From assembly GCF_001613305.1 (NCBI RefSeq), contig NZ_BDCC01000019.1:248001-312000 (forward strand): a stretch of DNA of 64,000 nt, in the 5' to 3' direction. Below the pieces are notes generated by a model. That model was not told the origin of the DNA. It saw only the letters and a program-made list of their open reading frames with translations, and made no database searches. Position 1 is the stretch's first letter; each line of letters begins with the position of its first letter. Source of the stretch: Nocardia vaccinii NBRC 15922 (GTDB lineage: Bacteria; Actinomycetota; Actinomycetes; Mycobacteriales; Mycobacteriaceae). Below are positions 31,994 through 41,076 of the stretch, piece after piece. The translations under genes and the position numbers were made by a program.

Positions 31994-34900
31994 ATGGACG
32001 AGGCGGCGCGGCAGGAACTGGGGCGGCGCATGATGGAACTGGTCGCTCGCGACCCGCAGGTGCGCGCGGCGATTCCGGATGCCGAGGTCAGCGCCGCGAT
32101 GGCCCGCACGGATGTGCCACTGGCACAGTCGATTGCGGCGCTGACGCACGGGTACGCGGACCGTCCGGCGCTGGCCGTGCGGGCGAGGGAGTTCGTCACC
32201 GACGAGACCGGTCGCACCCGCGGACGCCTGCTGCCGCGCTATGACACCATCACCTACGGCGAGATGTGGCGGCGCGTGGCCGCGGTCGCCGCGGCCTGGT
32301 ATCACGATTCCGAATCCCCCGTCCGCGCAGGTGATTTCGTCGCAACGCTCGGATTCACCAGCACCGATTACACGGTCGTGGATCTGGCCTGCACGGCACT
32401 GGGCACGGTGGCGGTGCCGTTGCAGACCGGTGCGTCCGCGGCCCAGCTGACCCCGATCGTCGCCGAGACGGGGCCGTGCCTGCTGGCCGCGAGCGTCGAA
32501 CAGCTCGACACCGCGGTGGAGCTGGTGCTGGCCACCGAATCGGCGAGCACGTTGATCGTCTTCGACCATCATCCGCAGGACGACGATCATCGCGCCGCGG
32601 TCGAATCCGCCCGTACTCGCCTGGCCGATCGCCCGGTCCGTGTGCGGACCCTCGCGGAGGCGATCGCGCGGGGCGGCGAACTCCCCGAAGCGCCACTGCC
32701 CACCGACGCGGGCGAGGATGCGCTGGCGCTGCTCGTCTACACCTCCGGCAGTACCGGAACACCCAAGGGCGCAATGTATCCCGAGCGTCTGGTCGCCCGG
32801 CTGTGGCGCAACGGCGCGGAGCGGCCGTTCCCGACGATCGAGTTCAGCTTCATGCCGATGAGTCACGTCGCCGGGCGCGGCTCGCTGCTGTCCTGTCTGG
32901 GGCGCGGCGGCACGGTGTACTTCGCGGCCAGCAGCGACATGTCCACGCTGTTCGAGGATCTGGCGCTGGCGCGTCCCACCGTGCTGTTCTTCGTACCGCG
33001 CATATGCGACATGCTGTTCCAGCGCTTCCGTGGCGAGGTCGATCGCCGGGTGGCCGCCGGCGGCGCACCGGAGGCGGTCGACCGGGAGGTGAAAACCGAA
33101 CTGCGGGAAGAGGTTCTGGGCGGACGTTTCCTCATGGCCATCACGGGCAGTGCGCCGCTGTCGGCGCAGCTGCACGAGTTCATGGCCTCGGTGTTGGGGT
33201 TCGGCATGATCGACGGATACGGGTCGACCGAATCCGCGGGCGGCATCGTCGTCGACAATCTCGTGACCCGGCCGCCGGTCACCGACTACAAGCTGGTCGA
33301 CGTTCCGGAGCTGGGCTACTTCAGCACCGACAAGCCCTATCCGCGCGGGGAATTGCTGGTCAAGTCCGAAAGCCTCTTTCCCGGCTATTTCGAACGCCCG
33401 GAACTGAATGCGGAGATATTCGACGCCGAGGGTTTCTACCGCACCGGTGACATCATGGCCGAACACGGCCCCGATCGGCTGGTGTACGTCGACCGGCGCA
33501 ACAACGTGCTCAAACTTTCGCAGGGCGAATTCGTCACGGTCGCCAAGCTCGAGGCCGTCTACGCGGCGAGCCCGCTGGTGCACCAGATCTACGTGTACGG
33601 CAGCAGTGAGCGCGCCTATCTGCTCGCGGTCGTCGTGCCGACGCCCGAAGCCCTTGCCGCACACCCCGATCCCGGTGATCTCACCGCGGCGATCACCGAA
33701 TCGCTGCAGCGGGTCGCGCGTGCGGCCGAGTTGAACTCCTACGAGATCCCGCGCGCCTTCCTGCTCGAGACCGAGCCGTTCACACTCGACAACGGACTGC
33801 TATCCGGGATCGCGAAACTGTTGCGGCCCAAGCTCAAAGCGCGTTACGGCGCGCGGCTCGAACAGCTCTACGCCGATCTGGCGCGCGAACAGGACGACGA
33901 ACTGGCCGCGCTGCGCCGCGAGGCCGCCGATCTGCCGGTGCTCGCGACGGTCGGGCGCGCCGCGCGTGCGCTGCTGGGCTGTGCCACGGCGGATCTGCGC
34001 CCGGACGTGCGGTTCACCGATCTGGGCGGTGATTCGCTCTCGGCGCTGACGTATTCCACACTGCTGCAGGAGATCTTCGGGGTCGAGGTCCCGGTCGGCG
34101 TGATCGTCGGCCCGGCAACCGATCTGACCGCGCTGGCCGGTTACATCGAGGCCGAACGCGATTCCGGCGGCAAACGACCCACCGTCGCCACGGTGCACGG
34201 CACCGGACCCCGCATCCGCGCATCCGATCTCACCCTGGACAAGTTCATCGACCCCGCGACCCTGGATGCCGCCGCCGACCTGCCACGCTCCGCGCGGACT
34301 CCCGCGACGGTGTTGCTGACCGGCGCGAACGGCTATCTGGGCCGGTTCCTGTGCCTGGAATGGTTGCAGCGGCTGGACGCCTCGGGCGGCCGGCTGATCT
34401 GCGTGGTTCGCGGCGGCGGCGCGGCTGCGGCCCGCGCCCGCCTGGACGAGGTCTTCGACAGCGGTGATCCGGAACTCACCCGGCACTACCGCGCACTCGC
34501 CGACCGCACCCTCGAGGTGTTGGCCGGTGATATCGGCGAGCCGAATCTCGGTCTGAGCGAACCGGATTGGCGTCGACTCGCGGAGACGGTCGATCTGATC
34601 GTACATCCGGCGGCCCTGGTCAACCACGTGCTGCCGTACGGACAGTTGTTCGGCCCCAACGTGGTCGGCACCGCGGAGGTGATCCGCCTGGCCTTGACCG
34701 CCACGATCAAACCGGTCACCTACCTGTCCACGGTGGCCGTCGCCGCCCAGATCGCGCCGGAGGCGTTCACCGAGGACGGTGACATCCGCGAGATCGGCGC
34801 GGTGCGCGCGATCGACGACGGATATGCCAACGGCTACGGCAACAGCAAGTGGGCCGGTGAGGTGCTGCTGCGGGAGGCGCACGACCTGTGCGGTCTTCCG

Positions 34901-35494
34901 GTGGCCGTCTTCCGGTCCGATATGATCCTGGCCCATTCACACTATGCCGGGCAGCTGAACGTCCCCGATATGTTCACCCGGCTGCTGTTGAGCCTGCTGG
35001 CCACCGGGCTGGCGCCGAAGTCCTTCTACGCCACCGACATTCGGGGCGAACGGCAGCGCTCGCACTACGACGGGCTGCCCGCCGATTTCACCGCGTCGGC
35101 GATCACCGTGCTCGGCACACAGGTCACCTCGGGCTTCGAGACCTTCGACGTGCTCAACCCGCACGACGACGGCATCTCGCTGGACGAATTCGTGGACTGG
35201 CTGATCGAGGGGGGTCATCCGATCGAGCGGATCGACGAATACGGCGAATGGTTCCGCAGGTTCGAGACCGCGCTGCGGGCGCTGCCCGAGGAACAGCGGC
35301 AGCATTCGCTGCTGCCGCTGCTGCACGCCTACCGGGCTCCGGGGATGCCGCAGCGCGGTGCGGCCCTGCCCGCCAAGAAGTTCCAGGCCGCGGTGCAGGC
35401 CGCCGAATTGGGCCCCGATCGCGACATCCCGCATCTGGGCCGGGCCTTGATCGAGAAGTACGCGACCGACCTGAGGTTGCGGAAGCTGTTGTAG
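31994..35494 (+). CDS. car: Carboxylic acid reductase (CAR)
   Basis: The 1166-residue product has the full CAR layout: an adenylation domain (YTSGSTGTPKGAMYPE, about 248-263; YGSTESAGG; YRTGDIM), a carrier domain with the phosphopantetheine serine S681 in LGGDSLSALTY, and a reductase domain with GANGYLGRF (about 776) and YGNSK (about 949-953). CARs reduce carboxylic acids to aldehydes with ATP and NADPH; length matches Nocardia and mycobacterial CARs (about 1170). A phosphopantetheinyl transferase is needed but is not in this window. The gene stands alone between a promoter region and a strong terminator. Confidence 0.95.
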   Translation: MDEAARQELGRRMMELVARDPQVRAAIPDAEVSAAMARTDVPLAQSIAALTHGYADRPALAVRAREFVTDETGRTRGRLLPRYDTITYGEMWRRVAAVAAAWYHDSESPVRAGDFVATLGFTSTDYTVVDLACTALGTVAVPLQTGASAAQLTPIVAETGPCLLAASVEQLDTAVELVLATESASTLIVFDHHPQDDDHRAAVESARTRLADRPVRVRTLAEAIARGGELPEAPLPTDAGEDALALLVYTSGSTGTPKGAMYPERLVARLWRNGAERPFPTIEFSFMPMSHVAGRGSLLSCLGRGGTVYFAASSDMSTLFEDLALARPTVLFFVPRICDMLFQRFRGEVDRRVAAGGAPEAVDREVKTELREEVLGGRFLMAITGSAPLSAQLHEFMASVLGFGMIDGYGSTESAGGIVVDNLVTRPPVTDYKLVDVPELGYFSTDKPYPRGELLVKSESLFPGYFERPELNAEIFDAEGFYRTGDIMAEHGPDRLVYVDRRNNVLKLSQGEFVTVAKLEAVYAASPLVHQIYVYGSSERAYLLAVVVPTPEALAAHPDPGDLTAAITESLQRVARAAELNSYEIPRAFLLETEPFTLDNGLLSGIAKLLRPKLKARYGARLEQLYADLAREQDDELAALRREAADLPVLATVGRAARALLGCATADLRPDVRFTDLGGDSLSALTYSTLLQEIFGVEVPVGVIVGPATDLTALAGYIEAERDSGGKRPTVATVHGTGPRIRASDLTLDKFIDPATLDAAADLPRSARTPATVLLTGANGYLGRFLCLEWLQRLDASGGRLICVVRGGGAAAARARLDEVFDSGDPELTRHYRALADRTLEVLAGDIGEPNLGLSEPDWRRLAETVDLIVHPAALVNHVLPYGQLFGPNVVGTAEVIRLALTATIKPVTYLSTVAVAAQIAPEAFTEDGDIREIGAVRAIDDGYANGYGNSKWAGEVLLREAHDLCGLPVAVFRSDMILAHSHYAGQLNVPDMFTRLLLSLLATGLAPKSFYATDIRGERQRSHYDGLPADFTASAITVLGTQVTSGFETFDVLNPHDDGISLDEFVDWLIEGGHPIERIDEYGEWFRRFETALRALPEEQRQHSLLPLLHAYRAPGMPQRGAALPAKKFQAAVQAAELGPDRDIPHLGRALIEKYATDLRLRKLL

Positions 35495-35555
35495 GCCACC
35501 ATTCCACCCGCTCGACGATGCGCGGGTAGCTGTGTCCGTGGCTTCGGCACACAGC

Positions 35556-35591
35556 CCGACGGTGCCCCGGTGAGAACCGGGGCACCGTCGG
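35556..35591. terminator. 16-bp perfect hairpin with GAGA tetraloop
   Basis: CCGACGGTGCCCCGGT (35556-35571) pairs perfectly with 35576-35591 around the GNRA-type loop GAGA. It lies between the CAR gene and the convergent E2 gene, so it likely terminates both. Confidence 0.8.
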
Positions 35592-35608
35592 CTCATGGGC
35601 CGGCGCCG

Positions 35609-36955
35609 TCAGGTGATGATCCGCAGCGGATGTTCCAGCAGATCCTTGTACTGCTGCAGGAACTTCGCCGCGACCGCGCCGTCGATGGCGCGATGATCGG
35701 CGGACAGCGTGACCCGCAGCACCTTGCGGGACACCACCGAGCCCGAATCATCCAGTCGCAGTTCATCACTCGCGCCGCCGACGGCCAGGATCGCCGATTC
35801 GGGCGGGTTGATCACGGCGGTGAACTGTTCGATGCCGAACATGCCCAGATTGGAGATGGTGAACGTGCCGCCGGACATGTGCTCGGCGCGGAGTTTGCGC
35901 GTCCGCGCGAGTTCGGCCTTGTCGCGGCTCTCGGCGGCGATCTCCGAGACGCTCTTGCGGTCCGCGTCGCGGATCACCGGCACGAGCAGCCCGGCCGGTG
36001 TCGCCACCGCGATGCCGAGATGAATGTCCTTGTGCCGCAGGAGTTTGTCACCGGCGAAGCTGACGTTCACCGACGGATCCGTGCGCAGGGTGGCCGCCAC
36101 CGCCTTGACGAGCAGGTCGTTGACGCTGACCTTGCCCTTTCCGGCGGATTCGAGCGTCGCGTTGATCTGCGCCCGGAAGGCCAGCAGGTCGGTCACGTCG
36201 ATCGCACTGGTCAGATAGATGTGCGGGGCCTGCTGTTTGCTCTCGGTGAGGCGGGTAGCCGAGACCTGCTGGATGCGGGTCAGCGGTATCTCCTCGTAGT
36301 CGCCCGAGGCCGGGACCGGGGCCGCCGTCGCGGGGGCGGCATCGGCCGTGGGCGCCGCATTGTCCGGGGCCGTGCCGGAATCGGTTGTCTGCTGCGCGGA
36401 TTCGACGTCGCGGCGAGTGATCCGCCCGCCGGGCCCGGTTCCGGTCACGGTCGCGAGATCGACACCGAGTTCACGGGCGATCTTCCGCGCCAGCGGGGAG
36501 GACTTGCGGCGATGCCCGTCCGCCGTGGCCGATCCGCCGGATGTGCGATCGTCCGGTGTCGCGCCTGCGCCGGCGGTGGTTCCCGGTGCCGACGTGTGCG
36601 TCGCGGGACCGGTTGTGGGCGTGCGGGTATCGGGCCCGGGCGCAGCGGGGGAGACCTCCGGACCGCCGGTAGCGGCCGAGGTCCCCGGTGCCGTGGCGCT
36701 TGTGGCGCGCGCGGCCCCGCTGCCGTCCCCGACGAGTGCGATCGGTTCCCCGATCGGCACTCGCGCTCCCGCGTCGGCGAGGATCTGTTCGAGAACCCCG
36801 TCGTCGTAGGCTTCCAGCTCCATCAGAGCCTTGTCGGTTTCGATCTCGGCGATGACCTCGCCGCGGGCGACCGGATCTCCCACCTGTTTGAGCCAGGACG
36901 CGATGACGCCCTCCTCCATGGTGTCCGAGAGCCGGGGCATGGTGATCTCAGGCAT
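35609..36955 (-). CDS. 2-oxoacid dehydrogenase E2 (dihydrolipoamide acyltransferase)
   Basis: The 448-residue product has one lipoyl domain with the lipoylated K42 (IETDKALMELEAYDD), a Pro/Ala/Thr-rich linker, a peripheral-subunit-binding domain (about 152-186, SPLARKIARELGVDLATV) and a catalytic domain ending with HRAIDG (H421, D425). It transfers the acyl group from E1 to CoA. It is the last gene of the E3-E1alpha-E1beta-E2 operon; gap to E1beta is 11 bases. Substrate class (pyruvate, acetoin or branched 2-oxoacid) is not fixed. Confidence 0.92.
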   Translation of the reverse strand: MPEITMPRLSDTMEEGVIASWLKQVGDPVARGEVIAEIETDKALMELEAYDDGVLEQILADAGARVPIGEPIALVGDGSGAARATSATAPGTSAATGGPEVSPAAPGPDTRTPTTGPATHTSAPGTTAGAGATPDDRTSGGSATADGHRRKSSPLARKIARELGVDLATVTGTGPGGRITRRDVESAQQTTDSGTAPDNAAPTADAAPATAAPVPASGDYEEIPLTRIQQVSATRLTESKQQAPHIYLTSAIDVTDLLAFRAQINATLESAGKGKVSVNDLLVKAVAATLRTDPSVNVSFAGDKLLRHKDIHLGIAVATPAGLLVPVIRDADRKSVSEIAAESRDKAELARTRKLRAEHMSGGTFTISNLGMFGIEQFTAVINPPESAILAVGGASDELRLDDSGSVVSRKVLRVTLSADHRAIDGAVAAKFLQQYKDLLEHPLRIIT

Positions 36956-36966
36956 ATCTGGTCCTC

Positions 36967-37962
36967 TCAGGCCCGTCGTCGGCCCACGGCCGCAAGGGTT
37001 TCCACGGCGGCGGTGTACAGCGAGTCGGCGGACGGCAGGGCGATCCGCTCCAGCGGTTTGGCGTAGGGCAGCGGCACCTCGGCCATGGCCACGCGGCGCA
37101 CCGGTGCGTCGAGGTAGTCGAAGGCTCCGTCGGAGATGGAGGCGGCCACCTCCGCGCCGATGCCGTAGGTGAGCCAGTCGTCCTCGCCGATCACCGCGCA
37201 GCCGGTCTTGCGGACCGAGGCGACGAGCGTGTCGCGGTCCAGCGGGCGCAGGCTGCGCAGGTCGATCACCTCGGCCGAGATACCCTCGTCCGCAAGGCGT
37301 TCGGCGACCTGGGTGCAGACCGTAGCCATCCGGGAGTAACCGATCAGCGTGATGTCCGAGCCCTCCCGGGTGACCGCCGCCTTGCCGATCTGGGCGGGCG
37401 GAAGATCCTCGGGTACTTCACCTTTGGTGTTGTAGAGCGAGAGGTTCTCCAGGAAGAGCACCGGATCGTCGTCCTCGATCGCGGCCTTGAGCAGTGCGGC
37501 CGCATCGGCGGGTGTACTGGGCGCGACGACCTTCAGGCCCGGGACGAACGCGTAGTACAGCTCGATGTTCTGCGAGTGGGTCGCGCCGAGCTGCTGACCG
37601 CCGCCGCCGGGCGTGCGGATGACCATGGGCACGTTGGTCTGCCCGCCGAACATGCCGTAGATCTTGGCCGCGTGATTGACGATCTGATCCAGCGCGAGCA
37701 GCGAGAAGTTGATGGTCATGATCTCCACGACCGGGCGCAGCCCGAGCATCGCCGCGCCGATGGCCGCACCGACGAAACCCTCTTCGGCGATCGGAGTGTC
37801 GCGCACTCGCTTCTCCCCGAATTCGGCCAGCAGACCGGCGGTGATCTTGTAGGAGCCCTCGAAGACGCCGATCTCCTCCCCGATGAGAAAAACATCGTCG
37901 TCGCGCCGCATCTCCTGACGCAGCGTCTCGCGCAGAGCTTCGCGATACGTGATGACGGGCAC
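36967..37962 (-). CDS. 2-oxoacid dehydrogenase E1 beta subunit
   Basis: The 331-residue product shows the E1-beta pattern: ALRETLRQEMRRDDDVFLIG, GIGGSY-type loop near EGSYKITAGL, TPIAEEGFVGAAIGAA, GGGGQQLGATHSQ and the transketolase C-terminal domain (EVIDLRSLRPLDRDTLVASV). It forms the E1 heterotetramer with the alpha subunit and binds ThDP. GTG 37962 uses AAAGG as ribosome site within a 21-base repeat that also occurs at the E1alpha stop. Confidence 0.92.
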   Translation of the reverse strand: MPVITYREALRETLRQEMRRDDDVFLIGEEIGVFEGSYKITAGLLAEFGEKRVRDTPIAEEGFVGAAIGAAMLGLRPVVEIMTINFSLLALDQIVNHAAKIYGMFGGQTNVPMVIRTPGGGGQQLGATHSQNIELYYAFVPGLKVVAPSTPADAAALLKAAIEDDDPVLFLENLSLYNTKGEVPEDLPPAQIGKAAVTREGSDITLIGYSRMATVCTQVAERLADEGISAEVIDLRSLRPLDRDTLVASVRKTGCAVIGEDDWLTYGIGAEVAASISDGAFDYLDAPVRRVAMAEVPLPYAKPLERIALPSADSLYTAAVETLAAVGRRRA

Positions 37963-38167
37963 GGGATTACCTTTCGGGATGAACGATGGACCGCGGTGCG
38001 CGCGACGCGCAGGACACCGCCCAGATCAGCAGGTCGTCGTGTGGACTGCGGGTGTGCCGGGGGCTGGGGGGAACGACGATGTGCTCGCCGGGGTTCGACC
38101 TGCCCGGCCGCCTCGCCTCGCGCTCGGCCGGGCGATACCGGTCGCCGGGCAAGGGATTACCTTTCGG
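37957..38167. repeat. Direct repeat of the E1alpha-stop/E1beta-start junction
   Basis: A 21-base sequence at 37957-37977 recurs at 38147-38167 with one mismatch, exactly 190 bases apart; both share GGGATTACCTTTCGG. On the coding strand each copy carries an AAAGG site, a TAA and a start-like GTG or TTG followed by CCC. The 169 bases between them separate E1alpha from E1beta, which suggests insertion or tandem duplication at this junction. Confidence 0.7.
37967..38152 (-). CDS. Possible small ORF between E1alpha and E1beta
   Basis: A TTG at 38152 sits in the duplicated start region with an AAAGG site and opens a 61-residue Arg/Pro-rich frame ending IVHPER at 37967, just before E1beta. An ATG at 38170 in the same frame is also possible. 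The composition looks like translated non-coding GC-rich DNA, so it may be a by-product of the repeat rather than a gene. Confidence 0.25.
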   Translation of the reverse strand: MPGDRYRPAEREARRPGRSNPGEHIVVPPSPRHTRSPHDDLLIWAVSCASRAPRSIVHPER

Positions 38168-39365
38168 CATCGGCCGGGAACAGCGGGTCGGCGGGCAGGC
38201 GGCGCAATTCGCCGGGGACGGGGGTGGCATACGTGTAGTCGAACAGGCTGGACGGGTCCGGATGCGGACTCGATTCGGCGAATTCGACCGCGGCGGCCAC
38301 CTTCGCGGTGACCTCGGCCTCGATCGCGGCGGCCGACTCCTCGCTCAGCACACCGGCGTCCAGCAGCCGGGCGTGCCACAGCGTGATCGGGTCGTGTTCG
38401 CGGGCTTCCGAAACAGCCTCGGTGCTGCGGTATTTGGCCGGGTCCACCACCGAGTGGCCCTTGAGCCGATGGCTGACCGCTTCGAGCAGCGCCGGTTTCC
38501 CCTCGCGCCGTGCGGATTCGATGAGTTCGCTCGCGGCTTGCCGCACCGCCAGCACATCGGTGCCGTCCACCCGCTCACCGCGCATGCGGTAGGCCGCGGC
38601 TCGCTTCCACAGATCCGGTTCCGCGGAGGACTTCTCGACCGTGGTGCCCATTCCGGTGTAGTTGTTGATCACCAGGAAGACCACGGGCAGATGCCACAGC
38701 GCCGCGATGTTCAGCGATTCGTGGAAGGCGCCGATATTCGTTGTGCCCTCGCCCATCTGGCAGACCACCACGTCGTCCTCGCCGCGATAGTCGATGGCCA
38801 GCGCCGCGCCGATGGCCAGCGGAACCTGACCGCCGACGATCGCATAGCCGCCGAGCAGCCGGGTCGCGGTGTCGTACATGTGCATCGAGCCGCCCCAGCC
38901 CCTCGAGGTGCCGGTGGAGCGGCCGTACAGCTCGGCCATCACGCGGCCGGGCTCGATGCCCTTGGCCAGCGCATAGCCGTGCTCGCGATAGTTGGTGAAC
39001 AGGTAGTCCGTCGGGCGCATGGCCGCGCCGACTCCGACGACGGTCGCCTCCTCACCGAGGTTCAGGTGGCAGTAGCCGCCGATCCGGGCCTGCTGATAAG
39101 CCTGGGCGGTGCGCTCCTCGAAGCGGCGCACGAACAGCATGTCGCGGTACAGATCGCGCAGCGATGCGGGATCGGCAGCGGCGATACGGCTTTCGACCGT
39201 GGCCGCCTCGTCGGCGGTGCGATCGGTGAGCGGCGGCTGCGCCGAAGCGGTTGCGGTGTCGGCCTCCGGATCTTGTGCCGGAACGGTTTTGGCTGCGGAT
39301 GCCGGACGCCCGTCGGCCGGACGTGGTGTCTTACGGCTGGATTTGCGTGGAGTTGCGGTAGTCAC
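38157..39365 (-). CDS. 2-oxoacid dehydrogenase E1 alpha subunit
   Basis: The 402-residue product has a Ser/Thr/Ala/Pro-rich N-terminal extension (about 65 residues), then the E1-alpha fold: LYRDMLFVRRFEERTAQAY, GGYCHLNLGEEATVVG, and the ThDP motif MGEGTTNIGAFHESLN ending VINNYTG. The HLNLGEEA pattern is closest to pyruvate dehydrogenase-type alpha subunits. GTG 39365 lies in an 18-base start region identical to that of the E3 gene. Confidence 0.9.
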   Translation of the reverse strand: MTTATPRKSSRKTPRPADGRPASAAKTVPAQDPEADTATASAQPPLTDRTADEAATVESRIAAADPASLRDLYRDMLFVRRFEERTAQAYQQARIGGYCHLNLGEEATVVGVGAAMRPTDYLFTNYREHGYALAKGIEPGRVMAELYGRSTGTSRGWGGSMHMYDTATRLLGGYAIVGGQVPLAIGAALAIDYRGEDDVVVCQMGEGTTNIGAFHESLNIAALWHLPVVFLVINNYTGMGTTVEKSSAEPDLWKRAAAYRMRGERVDGTDVLAVRQAASELIESARREGKPALLEAVSHRLKGHSVVDPAKYRSTEAVSEAREHDPITLWHARLLDAGVLSEESAAAIEAEVTAKVAAAVEFAESSPHPDPSSLFDYTYATPVPGELRRLPADPLFPADAER

Positions 39366-39380
39366 TCGTGGTGCTCCTCG
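39363..39380. repeat. 18-bp repeat at the E1alpha start (copy 1)
   Basis: CACTCGTGGTGCTCCTCG is identical to 40887-40904. On the coding strand it reads as a GAGGAG ribosome site, a 9-base spacer and the GTG start of E1alpha. Confidence 0.8.
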
Positions 39381-39410
39381 AATTGGCTGCGGCTGAGCGT
39401 TGCGCTGTGG

Positions 39411-40889
39411 TTACGCTCCGCCGCCTCTTCCGGCTCGCTTGCGCGGGGGCGCGATGTGGACGGGCAGCCCGAGACCGGCCAGGGCCGCCTCCATGCCGAT
39501 CTCGCCGAGGGTCGGGTGGGCGTGGATGGTGCCGGCGAGTTCGTCGAGGGTGGCCTCGATCGAGATGGCCAGTGCGCCTTCGGCGATCAGGTCGCTGGCC
39601 GAAGGTCCGATGATGTGCACGCCCAGCACCTCGTTGTGACGCTGCCCGGCAACGATCTTCAGCATGCCCTCGGTGTCGCCGAAGGTCTTGGCCCGGCCCA
39701 GGGCCGCGAATGGGAAAGTGGCCGTGACGATCTCGTGCCCCGCGGCGCGGGCGGCCTCCTCGGTGAGCCCGACGCTCGCGATCTCCGGATGAGTGAACGT
39801 GGCGGCCGGGATGACGGCGTAGTCGATATGCGTCTCGTGCCCGGCGATCGCATCGGCCGCGGTCAAACCCTGATGCGAGGCGACGTGTGCGAGCAGTGCC
39901 TTGCCGGTGACATCGCCGATCGCGTAGACGTGCGGCACATCGGTGCGCATCTTGTCGTCGACAGGGATGAAACCTCTTGCGTCGGTGGCGATTCCGGCGG
40001 CATCCAGATCGAGCGCGGCGGTATTGGGGCGACGGCCCACGCCGACGAGTACCACATCCGCATCGACCTCGCGAGCCTGCGGTCCGCCGACCGCGACGCG
40101 CAGCCCGTCGTCCGCCTGGGCGATACCGGTGACCGTGGATCCGGTCAGCACGGTGATGCCGCGTTTGGTGAACGAGCGCCCGAGCGCGGTCCCGATCGCG
40201 CTGTCCTCCAAGGGAACCAGACGATCCTGCATCTCCACGACGGTGACCTCCGCGCCGAAGGCGTGGAACAGGCTGGCCCACTCCGCGCCGACCGCGCTTC
40301 CGCCGATGACGACGATCCGCTCGGGTACCTCGGTCAGCCCGAACGCGCCGTCGGAGGTGATCACGCCGGGCAGATCCGCGCCCGGCACAGGCAGTACCGC
40401 CGGTACCGAACCGGTCGCGACGATGACGTCGGCGGCGCTGATCTCCCGGACTGCCGCATCGCGGGGAGCGGCGGCGTAGCGGGGACCGCCGGGGAAGACC
40501 GGCGAGCCACCGGCTTCGAAGACCTGCACCGTGGTCGGCCCGGTGAACCGGGCGTGGCCCTCGATCACGGTGACGCCGTTGGCTTTCAGAAGTCCCGCGA
40601 CACCGTCGGTGAGTTCCTTGACGATGCCGTCCTTGCGTTGCCGCACAGCGGCGAAGTCGAATCGGACGTTATCGGCGTAGACGCCGAAATCAGCTCCGGC
40701 GGTGACGGTCTGGAAGATCTCGGCGGAACGCAGCATGGCCTTGGTGGGAATGCAGCCCCAGTTCAGGCAGACCCCGCCGGGCCGCTCCTTCTCCACCAGC
40801 CCGACCGTCAGGCCGCGCTGAGCCGCCCGGATGGCGGCCACATAGCCACCGGGACCGCCGCCGATCACCAGTAGATCGAATTCCGGCAC
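39411..40889 (-). CDS. lpdA: Dihydrolipoamide dehydrogenase (E3)
   Basis: The 492-residue product has VIGGGPGGYVAAIRAAQRG for FAD, the redox pair C41/C46 in CLNWGCIPTK, the NAD motif VVIGGSAVGAEWA and the catalytic HAHPTLGE (H458, E463). It reoxidises the dihydrolipoyl group of E2. GTG 40889 was chosen because it lies at the end of the conserved start repeat, just before VPEFDLLVIGG. It heads the E3-E1alpha-E1beta-E2 operon. Confidence 0.93.
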   Translation of the reverse strand: MPEFDLLVIGGGPGGYVAAIRAAQRGLTVGLVEKERPGGVCLNWGCIPTKAMLRSAEIFQTVTAGADFGVYADNVRFDFAAVRQRKDGIVKELTDGVAGLLKANGVTVIEGHARFTGPTTVQVFEAGGSPVFPGGPRYAAAPRDAAVREISAADVIVATGSVPAVLPVPGADLPGVITSDGAFGLTEVPERIVVIGGSAVGAEWASLFHAFGAEVTVVEMQDRLVPLEDSAIGTALGRSFTKRGITVLTGSTVTGIAQADDGLRVAVGGPQAREVDADVVLVGVGRRPNTAALDLDAAGIATDARGFIPVDDKMRTDVPHVYAIGDVTGKALLAHVASHQGLTAADAIAGHETHIDYAVIPAATFTHPEIASVGLTEEAARAAGHEIVTATFPFAALGRAKTFGDTEGMLKIVAGQRHNEVLGVHIIGPSASDLIAEGALAISIEATLDELAGTIHAHPTLGEIGMEAALAGLGLPVHIAPPRKRAGRGGGA

Positions 40890-40904
40890 TCGTGGTGCTC
40901 CTCG
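40887..40904. repeat. 18-bp repeat at the E3 start (copy 2)
   Basis: Identical to 39363-39380; it supplies the ribosome site and GTG start of the E3 gene. Sequences on both sides differ, so only the translation-start segment is shared. Confidence 0.8.
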
Positions 40905-41076
40905 TCTCGAACGAATACGGCCGCGTCCGGTTGTGGCGCGCGCCGTCTCCGTCGAGTGTTGTCGCCACTCCGAGCACAGACAAGGCATCTCGAGCCCAGG
41001 AATTCTGTTCCCAAACTGTGCGCGGAGCCCAATCCTGGCGACCACTCGAGCAGGTGGATCAGATCATCGCGGGACG

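Noticed and set aside
31910..33664. A 584-codon open frame antisense to the CAR gene
   Set aside because: It is the reverse-strand shadow of a strong coding sequence; the CAR motifs on the plus strand explain the region fully.
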